DNA from: Oryzias latipes
Taxonomy: Eukaryota > Chordata > Actinopteri > Beloniformes > Adrianichthyidae
NCBI RefSeq assembly: GCF_002234675.1
Contig: NC_019859.2
Location: forward strand, 30,916,434-30,980,433
Direction of reading: 5' to 3'
Length of the DNA: 64,000 nt
Positions 23,001 to 35,159 of this stretch are shown piece by piece (the stretch's first letter is position 1; each line of letters opens with the position of its first letter). A model generated the notes under the pieces. The model worked only from the letters and a program-made list of their open reading frames with translations, ran no database searches and was not told the origin of the DNA. A program made the position numbers and the translations under genes.

Positions 23001-26000
23001 TTAGAGTATCAAGTACTTTTTCTTTGCCATTTGGTCTGATGTCCTAAGTACCGGTATGCCGTTTGACAGAGCAGGGAGCTAAATTCAGATCAACCAAGTT
23101 GTCCAAAGCCTCTGCAGAACTCATGTCACACCCAGTGCTCATCATCCAGACTCTCAGGGTGCACAAAAACATTGGCATCAGACTTTGAAGTCCATGCAAA
23201 TATTCCATAGAAACGGGAAAACACTGGGATGAGGGAATCCCATTTGTGGTGTTTGCCGACTCGGTACAGGAGTCGCTCGGTTCAAGCCCACAGAATTATT
23301 TTTCAGACACACTCTGCGAGGTCCCCCCCCAGGCTTCAGTGGAAAAACATGCTCTGGAGGACAGGTGGAAAGGTGTGTGCGTCTTTGTCCGTGAGTTTCG
23401 AGACTGTTTACGCTAGCTAAAGAGTGCTTTGCCAGCTCGCAAAACAAGGTGCAAACTAAGCAGGACTCTGTTGTTGTGAAGCGCCAGTTCCAGCCTGTAA
23501 GTCCCCACCTGTGTGTTATGCGCTGGGCTCTGTTAGAAAAGTACAATCTGCATTAATGGCACCTGTTTGAACTGGTTATCTAGTTAAACCAACACCAAAG
23601 AGCTGTGTAAGGACACCAGAAACCAAATTGTTGACCGGCACCAGGCTGGGAAGACTGGCTCTGCAATAAGTAAGCAGCTTTTGTACTATTATGTCGGAGC
23701 AGGCACGTCGTAACCAATGATTCAGGAGTCCTTCCTAGCTGTTCAACTGAAGCTTTATTAACACTCTCCTAGCTTATTACACGCAGCTCACTCTCAGTCC
23801 GTCCTTCGATATCGTCCCCCTGGATGTCCACACCCATCCCATTAGTTCCTACACAAATGCCCTCATTACAGCTTTGTGTGAAGAAATCAACTGTGGGAGC
23901 AATTATTAGGAAATGGAAGACATACAAGACCACTGAGAATCTCCCTCCATCTGGGGCTCACCGCAAAATCTCACCCCGTGGGGTCAAAATGATCACAAGA
24001 GCAGTGAGCAAACATCCAAGAACCACACGGTGAATGTCTGCAGTGAATGAAGGCTACCATCAGTAACACACTACGCCGCCAGGGACTTACACCCTGCAGT
24101 GCCAGTGGTGTCCCCCTGCTAAAGCCAGTACATGTTCAGGCCCGTCTAGAGAGCATTTAGATGATCCAGAAGAGATTGGAAGAATGCACTATGGTCAGAT
24201 GAAACCAAATTGGTAAGAACTCTACTTATCGTGTTTGAAAGAGAAAGAATGCCGAGTTGTATCCAAAAACCACCATAGCTACTGTAAAGCATGGGGGTGG
24301 AAACATCATGGTTTGGGGCTGTTTTTCAGCAAAGGGACGACTGATCCGTGTAAAAAAAAAGACATGAATGGGGCCATCTATCATCAGACTTTGAGTAAAA
24401 ACAAGGGCATTGAAGATGAAACAACAGCATGACAACAATACCAAGCACACTGAGCACACTGCCCAGGTAATGAAGGAGGGGCTTTGTAAGAACCATTTCA
24501 AGGTCCTGGAGTGGCCTAGTACAGAGTTGAAAGTACATGTCGCCCAGTGACAGCCCGAAATCATCACTGCTCTAGAGGAGATCTGCATGGAGGAATGGGC
24601 CAAAACACCAGCAACAGTTTGTGAAAACCTTGTGAAGACTGACAGAAAACATTTAACTGCTGTCATTGCCAACAAAGGGTATATAACAAAATGTTAAGTT
24701 CAACTATTGTTATTGATCAAATACTTATTTCCACCATAATCTACTACTTTTTCCACGTATATTCACGTTTGACCAACTTTCATCCGTGCAATATGCACCA
24801 AGTGTCGGTAGTGGCACGGCCTTCAGAAGACACAGTATAACATACGTTGACATGAACTAACCTTCAGGCCTGGCTTGCCTTAGTTTTCCCAGAGCAGAGG
24901 CGAGAGAGGATTTGTGGCATGTGAATGGGATAACCGAGAGCCTTTTCCCGTGTGGAATGAAGAACTTGTTTGAATAGTTCCACAGCTGTCAGAGGAACAT
25001 GAGCAGCAGAAGATCAGAGACCCCAGAAGCCGGTGTGTTTCACGAAACAGAGAATAGTGTCAACTGCTTTTGAGTTGTGAGGAGAGAAAGCAATCCCTCC
25101 CACAGTGGAGAGCAGACACAATGATCTACCAAAGTCATACAGTCCTCCACCAGCACCAAGCAGCTGTGAGGACAGGGAAACCTGGCCTGTGGGTCTCAAC
25201 CTCTGAGGGCAGCAGTCCAACACAGCACACATTTCTGCTGATATTTAGGATACACGTGAGCTGCTAATGGTTCCATTCATAATTAGAATACAAAGAAAGA
25301 CAATAACTAAATATGGAGACTCCTACCTGTCCGTAAATTTTACCCCCCATTTCTTTTCCAGCTTGAAGGGTCTGAAAATTGATATTCCAGATGCAGAGAA
25401 AGTCTAAAATCAAAAGTGAGACACAGATCATTTTAACCTGATGCCAAAATAAACCCCTGCATGACGAGGATTCAGCAGCGGAAGGTTCCAAACGTAAACC
25501 TGCGTCTGTTTACACCTAGAAATACACAAACTTATTACCGGCTCCAGCAGAAGGGTGGTGCGCCCCCACGGCAGCAATGTGGGAATCGTCCAGGAAAAGG
25601 GCGGATGCCGCTTTCAGCCGACCCTCGCCGACGGGAAGACTCATCACTCGGTTCCGTGGCAGTGGGAGAGCCCGGGGCCCCTCATCGAGCACCGGGCTCC
25701 GCACAGAGACAAGGCTTCGGTACACAAAGCCGTTGGGGTCTGAGACAGAAAATAAATCATGAAAGATAAAACCACATCTGCCAAAAAGTGAAAATACTAG
25801 ACTTCTAATAGCCAACATTGATCTACATGGTCTACTGTGAAAGGTAAACATAAACTACATGCAGAACCTAAAGTTTTGATTGGTGCCCTAAAGGAATGGT
25901 AAACATGGTGGACATGGTTGGGGATAGGCGGGAAGATTCAAGATATTTAGTCTCATTATAAAAAAATAATGATTTTTGCATAATGATAAAAAAACAAACA

Positions 26001-29000
26001 AATAAATAGGCTATAAGGACAAAGTTGCTGATAATTGACATGTTTGGGGTTTGTGGATGGCTGTGGGTTTTGCGCTGCAGGAGACGCTATGGCTTTAACA
26101 GCTCTGGGGAAGAAGCTGTTCCTCAGTTTGCTTGTTTTTGCACCCAATGCTCCTGAACCTTCTTCCTGATGGTAACAGGATATAAAAAAAGTGCATTGCC
26201 CGGGTGCGAATGGCCAGAAGACTGATGTTAAACCATCAACCCAAAATGTGGATTCCAATGATCGCTCCTTTATGACCTGTTCTGAATGTTTTTTTAAAGC
26301 ATCGCGTAAAGCGCTTGTAATTGTCTTTTGGACACTAAAATAAACTTGCCTGGCCCCATGCGTCTACCGTGCAAACCTCATGGGTAAAACACTCACATAA
26401 ACAAAGCAGACTGATGTGGTCGTCTTTGTAGGAGGCGGAGACGCTGAGCGGGAGAAGGCCGGCCTCCTCTCTCTCCAGGTGGTACTTTTGGAGGGAATGG
26501 GGGTTCAGCCTCTGCAGGTAGAAGAAGTTCTCTCCCCCCTGTGTGAGGACAAGAACTGATCTTTCTGGACACATCTGAAGGCGATTTACTTGCAGGTTTG
26601 TCGGTGTCTGAAGGGAAACATGCTTACCAGTTCAGTGGTGAAGAGGACAAACTGCTGTGTCTGCACAGCGATGGCGGCGCTCCACCTGTTCACACAGCAT
26701 GAAGACGTCATAAGGTCAGACCTCAGTTAGGTGAAAAATGTTGCTCTGTAAGCCCTGGAAAGTTTCGTTTTTATTTTTCCACAATGTGTCACAACAACAA
26801 ATCACCTCACAGTACAAACGTGGAAGAAAATGGACAAAAAAAAGAATAAGAAAAAATGGACACCAGGGGTTCAAACATTTTTGCCAAGCATAAAAGCAAG
26901 AAAATTAAAATAGATATAATGATAGAATAAGAATTTAATGGTAATATTAGTGGAAAGTGTTAGTCAATAAACTCAGATGCGTATCCATATAGGCGTCACA
27001 AACAGGGAGAGATAACAGACACAGCAATCAGTGGCTTCAGCCACAGCAACATTATATACCATAAGTTGCCAATAATTGCAATTTCAGTTTCCTTTCAAAT
27101 ATCTATATTGTAGCAAACTGTTTGATATTATTGTTTAAATTATTCCAAATTTGTTGACTTCTAGTGCAGACAGAAAAGCTGGTACATTATAACTTCCTAT
27201 TTTTTCCCTTTTAGCCTATGCTTTCCCCTGGTATCGAGGTGATGAGAGGCTGAAAAAAGTGGTTTGAGGTCACAAACAACCGTTTAATTTGTTAACAACA
27301 CTGTACAAAGTTCCTTCAGGTTACCCAGAAGGACTTAAACTAGAACTAAAGTTTAGCACCATATTTGTTTACGGGCTACTTAAGACGGAGTTTTAGGGCC
27401 ACCAAAAAAAGTAGTACAGACATTTAAAGTCAGCATACAGAGCAGCAAGTGAACGCCGCGCAGCAGCAAAGCGGACCGACTAGTTGAACAGTTAAACTGA
27501 ATGTTTATTGATAACGTTTCAAATGTTTGGAAGCTCAGTTGTTTGATTTAGGATATATTAATGTTTTATTTATTGATGGGTGGCTTTCAGGATCTCTGCA
27601 GTCCGTTGATGAAGACCCTGCAGATGTCCACTTCAATTCTTTCTTCCTCAACCAAAGACAACATCTCTACGTCTGTGTGACGCTTCCAACTGAGGAGGAG
27701 CATTTTTTCGGTATTTTCAACGTTCTAATGCTAATATAACAGACTATTTTCATTTATCTTTGTTGTTTTATGTTGAAACGAGACTTTTCATCTGCAGGAT
27801 GCGTATGTAACACTGTTTCCTTCCACTTTGGTGTTTTTTCTACACATGACAGATTCATGACGTAAGTTGACAAATGGACTTGGGTATTTGAATGAAATGG
27901 GAGAATAAAGTTGGGTTCCTCTACACCCAAACGTGTCTCTGAGATCCTTACTTTACATATGAAACCCCGCTTTACCGACACCAGACCCCAGAAAGATGGA
28001 TCCACTGACAACACAGTTCAGAATTTCTTTGTTTTTGAAACCTATCCGGAAATAAATCTTCACAAAAATGCCCCACATCTTTCATCTTCAAAGCGAGGCT
28101 CTGATAAACAGAAAACTTTGGTGTTTTTTTCTCGAAAAATTTACGACTTTAAAGTCGAACTTTAAACAGCTTTTGTTTATAAATTGGCACTTAAACGCCG
28201 TCATAGCAAGTAACTCACATTTTTATTAGAAAATATTAAAACTGAACATTTGTTTGCCTTGGCTTAAGACGCATTCAAAACTAAAAGCATGCTTATCGGT
28301 TTTTGTTTGGGGTTTTCTAACATTTATCATTTGCTTGTAAACTCAAGTATAAGCTTTGTTTTGTTTTGTTTTTTACTACACAAGTTGGGCTCCTTTCCCT
28401 AAATGCCCTTTGACCCTACAGAGCTAAGCATCTCTCTGCTGCCACTATGATACCGATTCATGTTAGGATTCAACCCCAAATAGATCACCGATGAATATCC
28501 TTACCATTTAAGCACAATGAAAAAAAAACAATTAGGAAAAGGGACGTCACCCTGGAGAAGATTTCACTCTTCCCAAAAACTGTTAAAAAGGTTTAGTTTC
28601 ATGTTAATGAAGTCACAATCTGCTAAAAAAAAAAAAAAAGTAAGGGATACTTGGATATTTGTTTATGAAATCCAGGTTTTTCTCATAAATTAATTATAAC
28701 AACTCAAAGATTTGAACGTTTTAAAGTACATTTCTCGCTCACTCCTTTGTTAAATGCGTACCTTTCATCCTAAAGGATCATGAAACGTACATCTTTGTGT
28801 CTGATCCCCACGTCTGACTAAAGCAAGAGTCCGTGAAGGTGCAGGAAGCTTTAACACGCACATTCATCGCACAATCGTTCCCACCCAGATGCTCACCTTA
28901 AATCTGGTAAACCTGCCTCGATTTGACTGAAAAGTTGTCCAAATCTGGAGGTTATCTGTTTCTTAATCATCCACGTTTCATTGTTTTTGTAAACAGAAAA

Positions 29001-30592
29001 CTTTGGTCCACCAAACATGTAACTGGGCTAATTTCTTCTCCATACATTTTCATAACACTTTCTTCGATGTCTCGTTGCCTCAGAAAAAATAACTTGGATT
29101 TTTCTTAAATTATGACTTCTACCTGAATAACCTTACTGTCTTTGCAAATTTAATCTTTAAGATTCAGCCATCCATTATTTTATACATGTTTTTTAACCCA
29201 CATTCGTAATTTTCTCACCACGATTAGCAAATGCTTTGCAAATGTATTATTAAACAGATTTTTGTTTTTGGTTTGTCAGAAATGTCCTTCTTGCGTCCTG
29301 CATTTGTAAAAAAAAAACAAAAAAAAAGTATGGATACCAACCTGACTGCTTCATCTTCAGCCAAGACATCCTCTATTGGCTGCTGGGGATCACTGAGCAG
29401 ATGCTCCAACTGCCTGACGGCTCCTCTCCGAAACAGGACGACGGGCTGCTCACCGCCAGCACAGTGCACCTTCCAAATATCTGCCTTCACCTGAGGGAGG
29501 AGGGACAACAAGTCGGCCAATGTGGCTGGAATCGCTGTTTAACACTTACAAGGGTTCCCTGTTCGAGTCACAAGGAAGACCTTCAGCTTTTTTTTAGCGA
29601 ACGCCTAATTTATATCAGGCGTTGGGGTCAGTTTATCCAGAACAGGAAGGATATTGAACCTATAGGCAGTTTGTACAGATCACCAGAGAAGGAAAACCTC
29701 TACACAACAAACAGATGAAAAATATTCAGACTTACGGTAGCTTTAAAGGTCTTGTCTAATAAGACGTCTCCTTCCTTCCAAATCCTAATTACCTGAGGGG
29801 GAAAAAAAGAAAGAAAAAAAAAAACAAAGATTGTGATGATTTACTTTGGATATGTTGCTGGGACTTAGTGTGGGGAGCCAACCATACTTGAGAGCAAAAA
29901 GATATTTAAGTGGTCCGACAATATAATAATCATCAAAAAAGCTGACAGAAATACCTTGTTGTCAGACACAGCTACATATTCGTTGGCTTGTGAGTTGAAA
30001 ACGGCTGAGCAGGTCAGAGTTTGTCCTTGTTTTACTGTCCAGCTGCCCAGCGGTTTCTGGTCTGACACCTGTCGGAACAAGACAAGACCCAAGACAGTTT
30101 AATTACAGCAGCAGGAGAAAATATCAGTGTGAAAACACGCCCTGGAACAGGCAAGTGTACACACGTGAGCAAAGCGTTTAGGGGAAACATACACAGCAGC
30201 ATTAGACCTCGTGACCCCCACTGGTTGTGTGTGGCTGATGTTAGGTTAGCTAAGCATCGACCACATTGGGGTGAAAGTACATACTGTTCCATGGTCGATA
30301 CCAAACACAGACGTAAACTGCGTTTTAAAACTGCAGGATGCGCCTCTTTGTGAAATGGTCTCTACGTCGTAGGATAAAGCCAGGAGGAGGGATGCTAACA
30401 AAAACGGTTGCAGCTAGCCGCTAGGAAAAGCAGAGCGAGGGTTACCTTGTACAGAGTCACCGTTCGGTTGGAGTCCGTAACAATCACATGGTCGCTGTCT
30501 CGCTCCTCTTCGATTCCATCAATACCAGAAGTAGAGTTATTTTGATCGGGGGTTAATCCGCACAACGTGTATCCCTCACACAGGGCTGCCAT
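20055..30592 (-). CDS. nol11: Nucleolar protein 11 (complete)
   Basis: Eighteen exons on the minus strand: 30592-30446, 30068-29955, 29792-29736, 29490-29342, 26685-26628, 26538-26397, 25739-25539, 25403-25327, 24985-24862, 22933-22842, 22491-22426, 22345-22167, 21427-21302, 21084-20854, 20708-20630, 20520-20428, 20351-20244 and 20168-20055. They sum to 2157 nt, or 718 aa plus stop; human NOL11 has 719. The start is ATG at 30592 ([10 protein letters not shown]) and the end is YSIEIIEIF. The N-terminal half is the beta-propeller-like part ([21 protein letters not shown]). The C-terminal half is helical ([42 protein letters not shown]). Known role: t-UTP/SSU processome component needed for rRNA transcription and 18S pre-rRNA processing in the nucleolus. 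Donors of exon 10 (GTGTGT) and exon 16 (GTTCGT) are weak, and exon 10 is the least conserved call. A possible poly(A) signal ATTAAA lies at 20011-20006. Intron 9 (22934-24861) carries a Tc1 copy. Confidence 0.96.
23566..24746 (+). mobile_element. Tc1/mariner-family transposon, decayed
   Basis: Transposase-derived segments are readable but out of frame with each other: a helix-turn-helix part ([13 protein letters not shown], 23893 on), a middle part, and the GGW/NIM(V)WGCF-like block near 24290-24330. The end resembles the usual Tc1 3' end (AACAAAGGGTATATAAC). Stops and frameshifts make it inactive. A solo LTR sits inside it (23682-23870). Lies in nol11 intron 9. Confidence 0.85.
23682..23870 (-). 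mobile_element. Short solo LTR inside the Tc1 copy
   Basis: 189 bp beginning TGTACTATTATG and ending CTCATTACA (TG...CA), with a perfect 5-bp duplication GCTTT at 23677-23681 and 23871-23875. An AATAAA read on the minus strand suggests its orientation. It interrupts Tc1 text that is contiguous on both sides. Confidence 0.75.
24747..24815 (+). repeat. End fragment of the 616-bp inverted-repeat family
   Basis: TTTTTCCACGTATATTCACG followed by TTTCATCCGTGCAATATG matches the right end of the element at 53844-54459. Only this end is present. Confidence 0.6.
25955..26240 (+). mobile_element. Non-LTR retroelement fragment (Rex/LINE-like)
   Basis: GAAGAAGCTGTTCCTCAG and TTCTTCCTGATGGTAACAGG are widespread teleost LINE 3' text related to the fragment at 5.3-5.6 kb. 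Lies in nol11 intron 6. Confidence 0.5.
26686..29341. other. nol11 intron 4, largely unrecognised
   Basis: A 2.66-kb intron. I saw no exon, tRNA or complete mobile element. Short ORFs near 27.5 and 27.9 kb have no recognisable family. A snoRNA is known in a mammalian NOL11 intron, but no H/ACA fold could be confirmed here by eye. Confidence 0.4.
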
Positions 30593-30640
30593 GATAGGCA
30601 AGAAGAAGGTGGAGACAACGTGATCTCGCGATAGTAAAAA
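30593..30640 (-). promoter_or_regulatory. nol11: nol11 core promoter with TCTCGCGA motif
   Basis: The plus strand reads TCTCGCGA at 30622-30629, about 30 bases upstream of the nol11 ATG; the minus strand reads ATCGCGAGATCACG. This palindromic motif is known from TATA-less CpG promoters of vertebrate housekeeping genes and is bound by BANP. That it drives nol11 here is inference from position. DNA further upstream turns AT-rich at once, so the promoter appears compact. Confidence 0.6.
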
Positions 30641-31150
30641 TTTTAACGGGAACGTCTGTATTTTTATTTCTTCAAAAAAAAAAACTTTATTAAAAACACG
30701 TACAACAGTTAAGAGAAAACACTACATATTTTTCCTTTTTTTTTCTTTTCTTCTGCTCGTATACATTGGACGTCTGTTGTGTGCGTCTGTAATTGTGTTG
30801 TGCTCAAATATTGTTAATTAAAGAATTGGAAAAAAAGAGAAGACTGTAACACAAGCTGATTTACAGCTCAGAGGTTGAAATTATCTTTATGAAAATAAAT
30901 TATATGAAAAGCTTTTTTTCTTCAAATATACAGTCTCTTTAGAAAACGAAATGTTCTTGTAGCCTTCATTTTTTTTGTATTTGTTCAATAGTTTTGTAAT
31001 ATGATGGAATACACTAAAGCATCAGTTTGTGAATTGGACCGTTAACATTTATGGATGTGGAATTTTCCAAATATAATAAACAGTTGAACAATAAAAATGA
31101 AATTTTTTGATAAACCATTTAGCTCCAATTATAACACGACATTAAATATA
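30640..31150. other. Intergenic AT-rich DNA upstream of nol11
   Basis: Poly-A and poly-T runs and AT-rich sequence. No gene, repeat family or site recognised. Confidence 0.4.
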
Positions 31151-31156
31151 TTAATC

Positions 31157-32960
31157 ATCAGGGGGGGGCGGGGGACAGCTGTTTGACCACCGGGGGACAG
31201 TCTACCAGCTGTCCCCAACTTACCCCCTTCCTCATATAACCTCATAATAGGGTGAGGGGGTGGGGGGCTTAGCCTGCGATGAGCCTTGGGGGGGGGGGTT
31301 TACTAGGCAGTGGCCCCCCCTCCTATGGTTGCCGTATGGAGTGGGCCCCCCCTCTTTCGGTTTTATTTGCACCTTAGACATGTAGGGCCCTTGGTAGGGG
31401 GGGTGCTTGGACATCACTGCCAGCAAGCAGCAGATGTCCTCCTAGCACCCTACCCGCCAATTTTAACCGCACCTTAGACATTTAGGGCCCCTTGGTGGGG
31501 AGGGTGAGGGGACATCACTGTGAGTAATCAGGAGATGTCCCCTTAGTGCCCTACCCGCCAATTTTAACTGCACCCCCCTTAGTACACACACCCCTCCCCC
31601 CTCAATATATACATCCCAACATAAACACACACACATGCACACACACACCCTCTTAAACACACATATACGCACACACATTTTGCAAGGAAGGTGGGACCTG
31701 GGACCATCTGTCCCCTGCCTCTTCCCTGGTGGGGGGTACGGGCCCCTTTGCAGCGGCGGCCGTGTCCCCGGGGTGCCGGCTTCCTGGGCCCGGCGGTGCT
31801 CTCTCCGCGCGGTGGGGGGGTTCACATTACATCTGAGCCGGGGGTGTTGGTGTCCCTGGGGGGTGGGTTCTGGTCCTTGCTCCTGAGCGCTGGGCCCCGC
31901 CAAACTTCCAACTGTGGCCGAGCCTGGTCGGGCCATATTTACAACACCCCTTGTGGGCCCTCTTTTTTCCCCGGGGTTCCCCCCTCCTGGGCGGGGGCGG
32001 CGGGCCCCTGCCTTGCTCCTCCCTGGACCAACCGTGGGCCGGGCGGGTGGCCGCCTGGAGTGCGGGGCGGGTCTCCCTTGGGGGGTCCTGGCTCGTACCT
32101 GGGGTTGGGGCGGGGGGATGCCCGGAACTCCTGGGTGGTGGTGGGGTGCTCGTCTGGGGCTGTGGGCGTCCCTCTCCGGTGGGGCCCTGCGTTGGGCTCT
32201 CCCGGCGCGGCGGGGGGGCTGTTCTCCTGGTTGGGCTGGGGCGGCCCTCTCTTTCCCTCTGTGCCTCCCTGCTCTCTGGCTCTGGGGGGCCTTGCGGCGG
32301 TCCTGCTGGCCCTGGCCTGGGTGGCGGGCTTGGTCGCCCGGGCGGCGGTTGTTCCCTGCCGGTTTCCGTGTGGCGTGGGGGGGATTCCGGCTGCCGCTGC
32401 TGCTGCGGTGGGGGTCTTGGGGTGGGGATGGCTGGGCGCTCTCCTTCCTTCTTTACACATTCCACCATCCATATTAGAAGAACATGAGCACTCACCTGAG
32501 CACGGGTGTTGGCTCACCTTTGCACTGGCGGTTTGCGTGACTGAATGACTGAAATGTCTCACACTAGTTGGTGTTAAGGCATAAGTATGCGTGTGAGCAC
32601 TATCTGTTTTGTGTACATGTCGACAGATGGACATTTTTGCAACTAGCAGGTGTGTTTGACACTTGGGTGTGTGTGTGGACAGGCTCCGCCCTTTTTGTAC
32701 TGCATTTGAGCCTTACCATGGTGATTAACAACCAGTAAACTTGTTGCTCTATGCTGCTTCATGGTCTTACCCCCCTTCCCCTCCTACTATCACCCTCCTT
32801 CCCCCCCTCTTTCTAACGTCCCTCTCTCTTCTTCCCCTCTTTCCTTTTCCGTCCGGTCCAACACCAAAGATCTTCAAACATGTTTGAAATTAATAAAGTT
32901 TGGCCTCAATTACAAAAGGGGTTTATTCAGACATACCTTTGGTTTGTCTGAAGATTAATA
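31157..32960 (+). mobile_element. GC-rich retroelement-like block (possible LINE 3' UTR)
   Basis: Three parts in order. First, a 101-bp tandem unit (CCCTACCCGCCAATTTTAA at 31450 and 31551). Second, a CA-rich stretch at 31.6 kb and then about 750 bp of G-rich plus strand (31.7-32.45 kb). Third, a 3' part ending AATTAATAAAGTTTGGCC near 32890-32905. The AATAAA and tail-like end suggest a plus-strand retroelement, perhaps L1-group. No reverse transcriptase is present. Long ORFs in several frames are a by-product of base composition. Confidence 0.45.
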
Positions 32961-33043
32961 ACCCCTCTTGTTAAAGTAAAATATGTCCAACACAAGAGGC
33001 CCTCAGCTCTCATCTGTTTGCCCAGCTGTTGGACAGGACAAGG

Positions 33044-33078
<35 letters not shown>

Positions 33079-33340
33079 TTATATATATATATTAATCATA
33101 TTCAGTTTTGTGACAGAATTCTTCCATATGTGACCAAAATGTTGTTGTGTACATACAATGATATAATAAATAAGAAATGATTTCCCTTCTTGAATGACTA
33201 AAAACACAAGACCAAACATACACCCTGGCTACCTGAAGATACATAACTCCTTATTGTAATAGTAAAACCTGTCCAGCACTAAAGAACTTCAGCTTTCATC
33301 TGTTTGCCCAGTTGTTGGGCCGGACAAGTTAAAAAAATAA
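32925..33340 (+). repeat. Two-unit tandem duplication, about 265 bp each
   Basis: CATCTGTTTGCCCAGCTGTTGG then GGACAAG plus poly-A (33.0 kb) recurs as CATCTGTTTGCCCAGTTGTTGG, GGACAAG and poly-A (33.3 kb). The text before each (CTGAAGAT..ATAAC) also matches. Between them is a (TA)n run at 33061-33093. Confidence 0.7.
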
Positions 33341-33921
33341 GATAAAATAAATTAAGATAAAAAAAAATCACGGAAAAACACAGGAGAGGATAATATTCCA
33401 ACTAGAAGACAGATTGGACAGAAAATCTTTTAACTGGTTTATTTTAAAAGTGTTATTAATAGTCGAAAAGTCTATGAAGCTTAAACCAGCACATACAACT
33501 GAATTAATTGAAACAGATCTTTTTCATAATATTAACTTTTCGTTTTCCAAATAAAGTCCAGCAGAATCCTATCCTGCTCTCCTCATGCAGAGACTGATCA
33601 GGCCTTTAGCCTTTTTTTACAATTTTAGTTTATTGTTTTTTTCACAGTAAAAAACACAGCAAGAAACCCATTAAAAGACAACAAATCCTGTGCAGAGAGA
33701 GGCAACTATTGTACATTAGGGAAAAATGTCTTTGGAGCCATAAATTTGATTCTTTTTTCATTTTATTCTGTGCTTTTTCTGCAATTGAGGAAAAATTAGC
33801 CAGGCATCTTTGTGTGAAGTCTTTATTTATAGTTATACCGAGTTAAGTGACTTACATTTTTTTTACTTGAATATAACACATGGAAGCAGCAGCAGATTTT
33901 TTGATGGACAGTAACTCACAC

Positions 33922-33925
<4 letters not shown>

Positions 33926-33958
<33 letters not shown>
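33926..33958. repeat. (TTA)n microsatellite
   Basis: About eleven uninterrupted ATT units. Confidence 0.9.
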
Positions 33959-34361
33959 GTTTGGATTGTGTTTCAGAAATTTGGAGCAAAGACACATTTT
34001 TCTATTACTTTGTAAATAATTTAAAGGCCTTTCAAAAGCTCTCGGTGTCCATGAGGTTACTGGAGTTCAGGAGGTCCAGAACTAGTCTGATGTTATTATT
34101 TCCTATATGTTAATTTTTCATAAATCCAGATTGCGATTCAATAAGTAAAGGTAAACATTTTTTTATTCTGTTGGCAAAAAGCAAATTTAAGATTTTATAA
34201 TCATAATTTTAAAGAATAATGGGATTCCAACTGGCACCTCGACCTATCCAATATGCCGTCCAATTTTGTGTACACAACAATCTAGCGTAGCAACTCTAAC
34301 CTACAGTATATAACTCATTAAACGTGACTCACTTTTTGATTTCTCCATTAACACCTTTTGT

Positions 34362-34635
34362 TCCAACTTGTGCGCACAAAAAATGCTATTCTGTGCTAAC
34401 AAAATGCTAACGTATGTGCATAAATACTGACTTGTGCGTACACATAGCTAATTAGTGCTAACAGAATGCTAACTGGTGCAAATAAATACCAACTTGTATG
34501 CACAAAGTGCCAATTAGTGCCCACAAAATGCCAACATGTCTGCACAAAATGGTATTTTAAGATTGCAAAATGCTAACTTGTGTGGACAAAATGCCAACTG
34601 GTGCAAACAAAATGCCAACTTGTTTGCTTAAATAC
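34362..34635 (+). repeat. Degenerate minisatellite, AACTTGTGCACAAAATGCT-like unit
   Basis: About a dozen imperfect units of some 20-24 bp. Recurring words are AACTTGTGYG, CACAAAATGC and CTAACTGGTGCAAA. No coding frame runs through it. Confidence 0.75.
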
Positions 34636-34989
34636 TGTAGCCTCCCTGTGTTCTGTTCTCATTGTTAACGTTTTGTTGTTCAGATGCTAAATTGCTCTGT
34701 TGATTATGGAGAACTGGGGGCATGGTGAGAAGGGCGAAAGGACCGTAATAGAAGAGGAGAGTTTGTTCTTTGGGGGTCCTCTTGGTTGTATGGCGTGGTA
34801 ACTTTTACCTAATGCAAAATTGGTGTGTTCAATGTTTGTATGGTGAAAATGTTTAGTCACATATTTTACTATCTACATGCTGCACAAGTTGGTGGAAACC
34901 TGCCTTACTTGAAGCAATGTTCAATGAAAGATTAATAATGTTTTGTCTTGTAAAATCAAAGTCACCTTAGCCGAATGAAAGTTAAAACT

Positions 34990-35159
34990 AAAAGATAATA
35001 ATAATAAGTATTGATACTTTATCCCACAATGGGGAAATTCTTCTCCGCATTTGACCCATCCCCTGGGAGCTGCAGCCGAACTGCGCTCGGGAGGCAGTAG
35101 CGTTGAGGGTCTTGCTCAAGAGGCCCTACTGGGTGATGTTAATTGCTCGCCATTGATAT
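34990..35159. mobile_element. Retroelement fragment that hosts the gypsy insertion
   Basis: GATACTTTATCCCACAATGG, CATTTGACCCATCCCCTGG and TCTTGCTCAAG are typical teleost dispersed-repeat text. It appears to resume at 36435 (GAATCGATACCTGG, ACCAACCAAGCTAGCC) after the LTR element. Confidence 0.5.

Noticed and set aside
26686-29341. Intronic snoRNA expected by analogy with mammalian NOL11
   Set aside because: No convincing H box plus ACA with paired hairpins could be identified by eye. A covariance-model search would decide.
31691-32634. Long overlapping ORFs (up to 285 codons) in the GC-rich block on both strands
   Set aside because: They are open in several frames at once, low in complexity (Gly, Pro, Arg) and lack stops only because of base composition. 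No domain or splice structure.
34362-34635. Repeat array considered as CRISPR-like
   Set aside because: Units are imperfect and contiguous without unique spacers of constant size, and the genome is a vertebrate.
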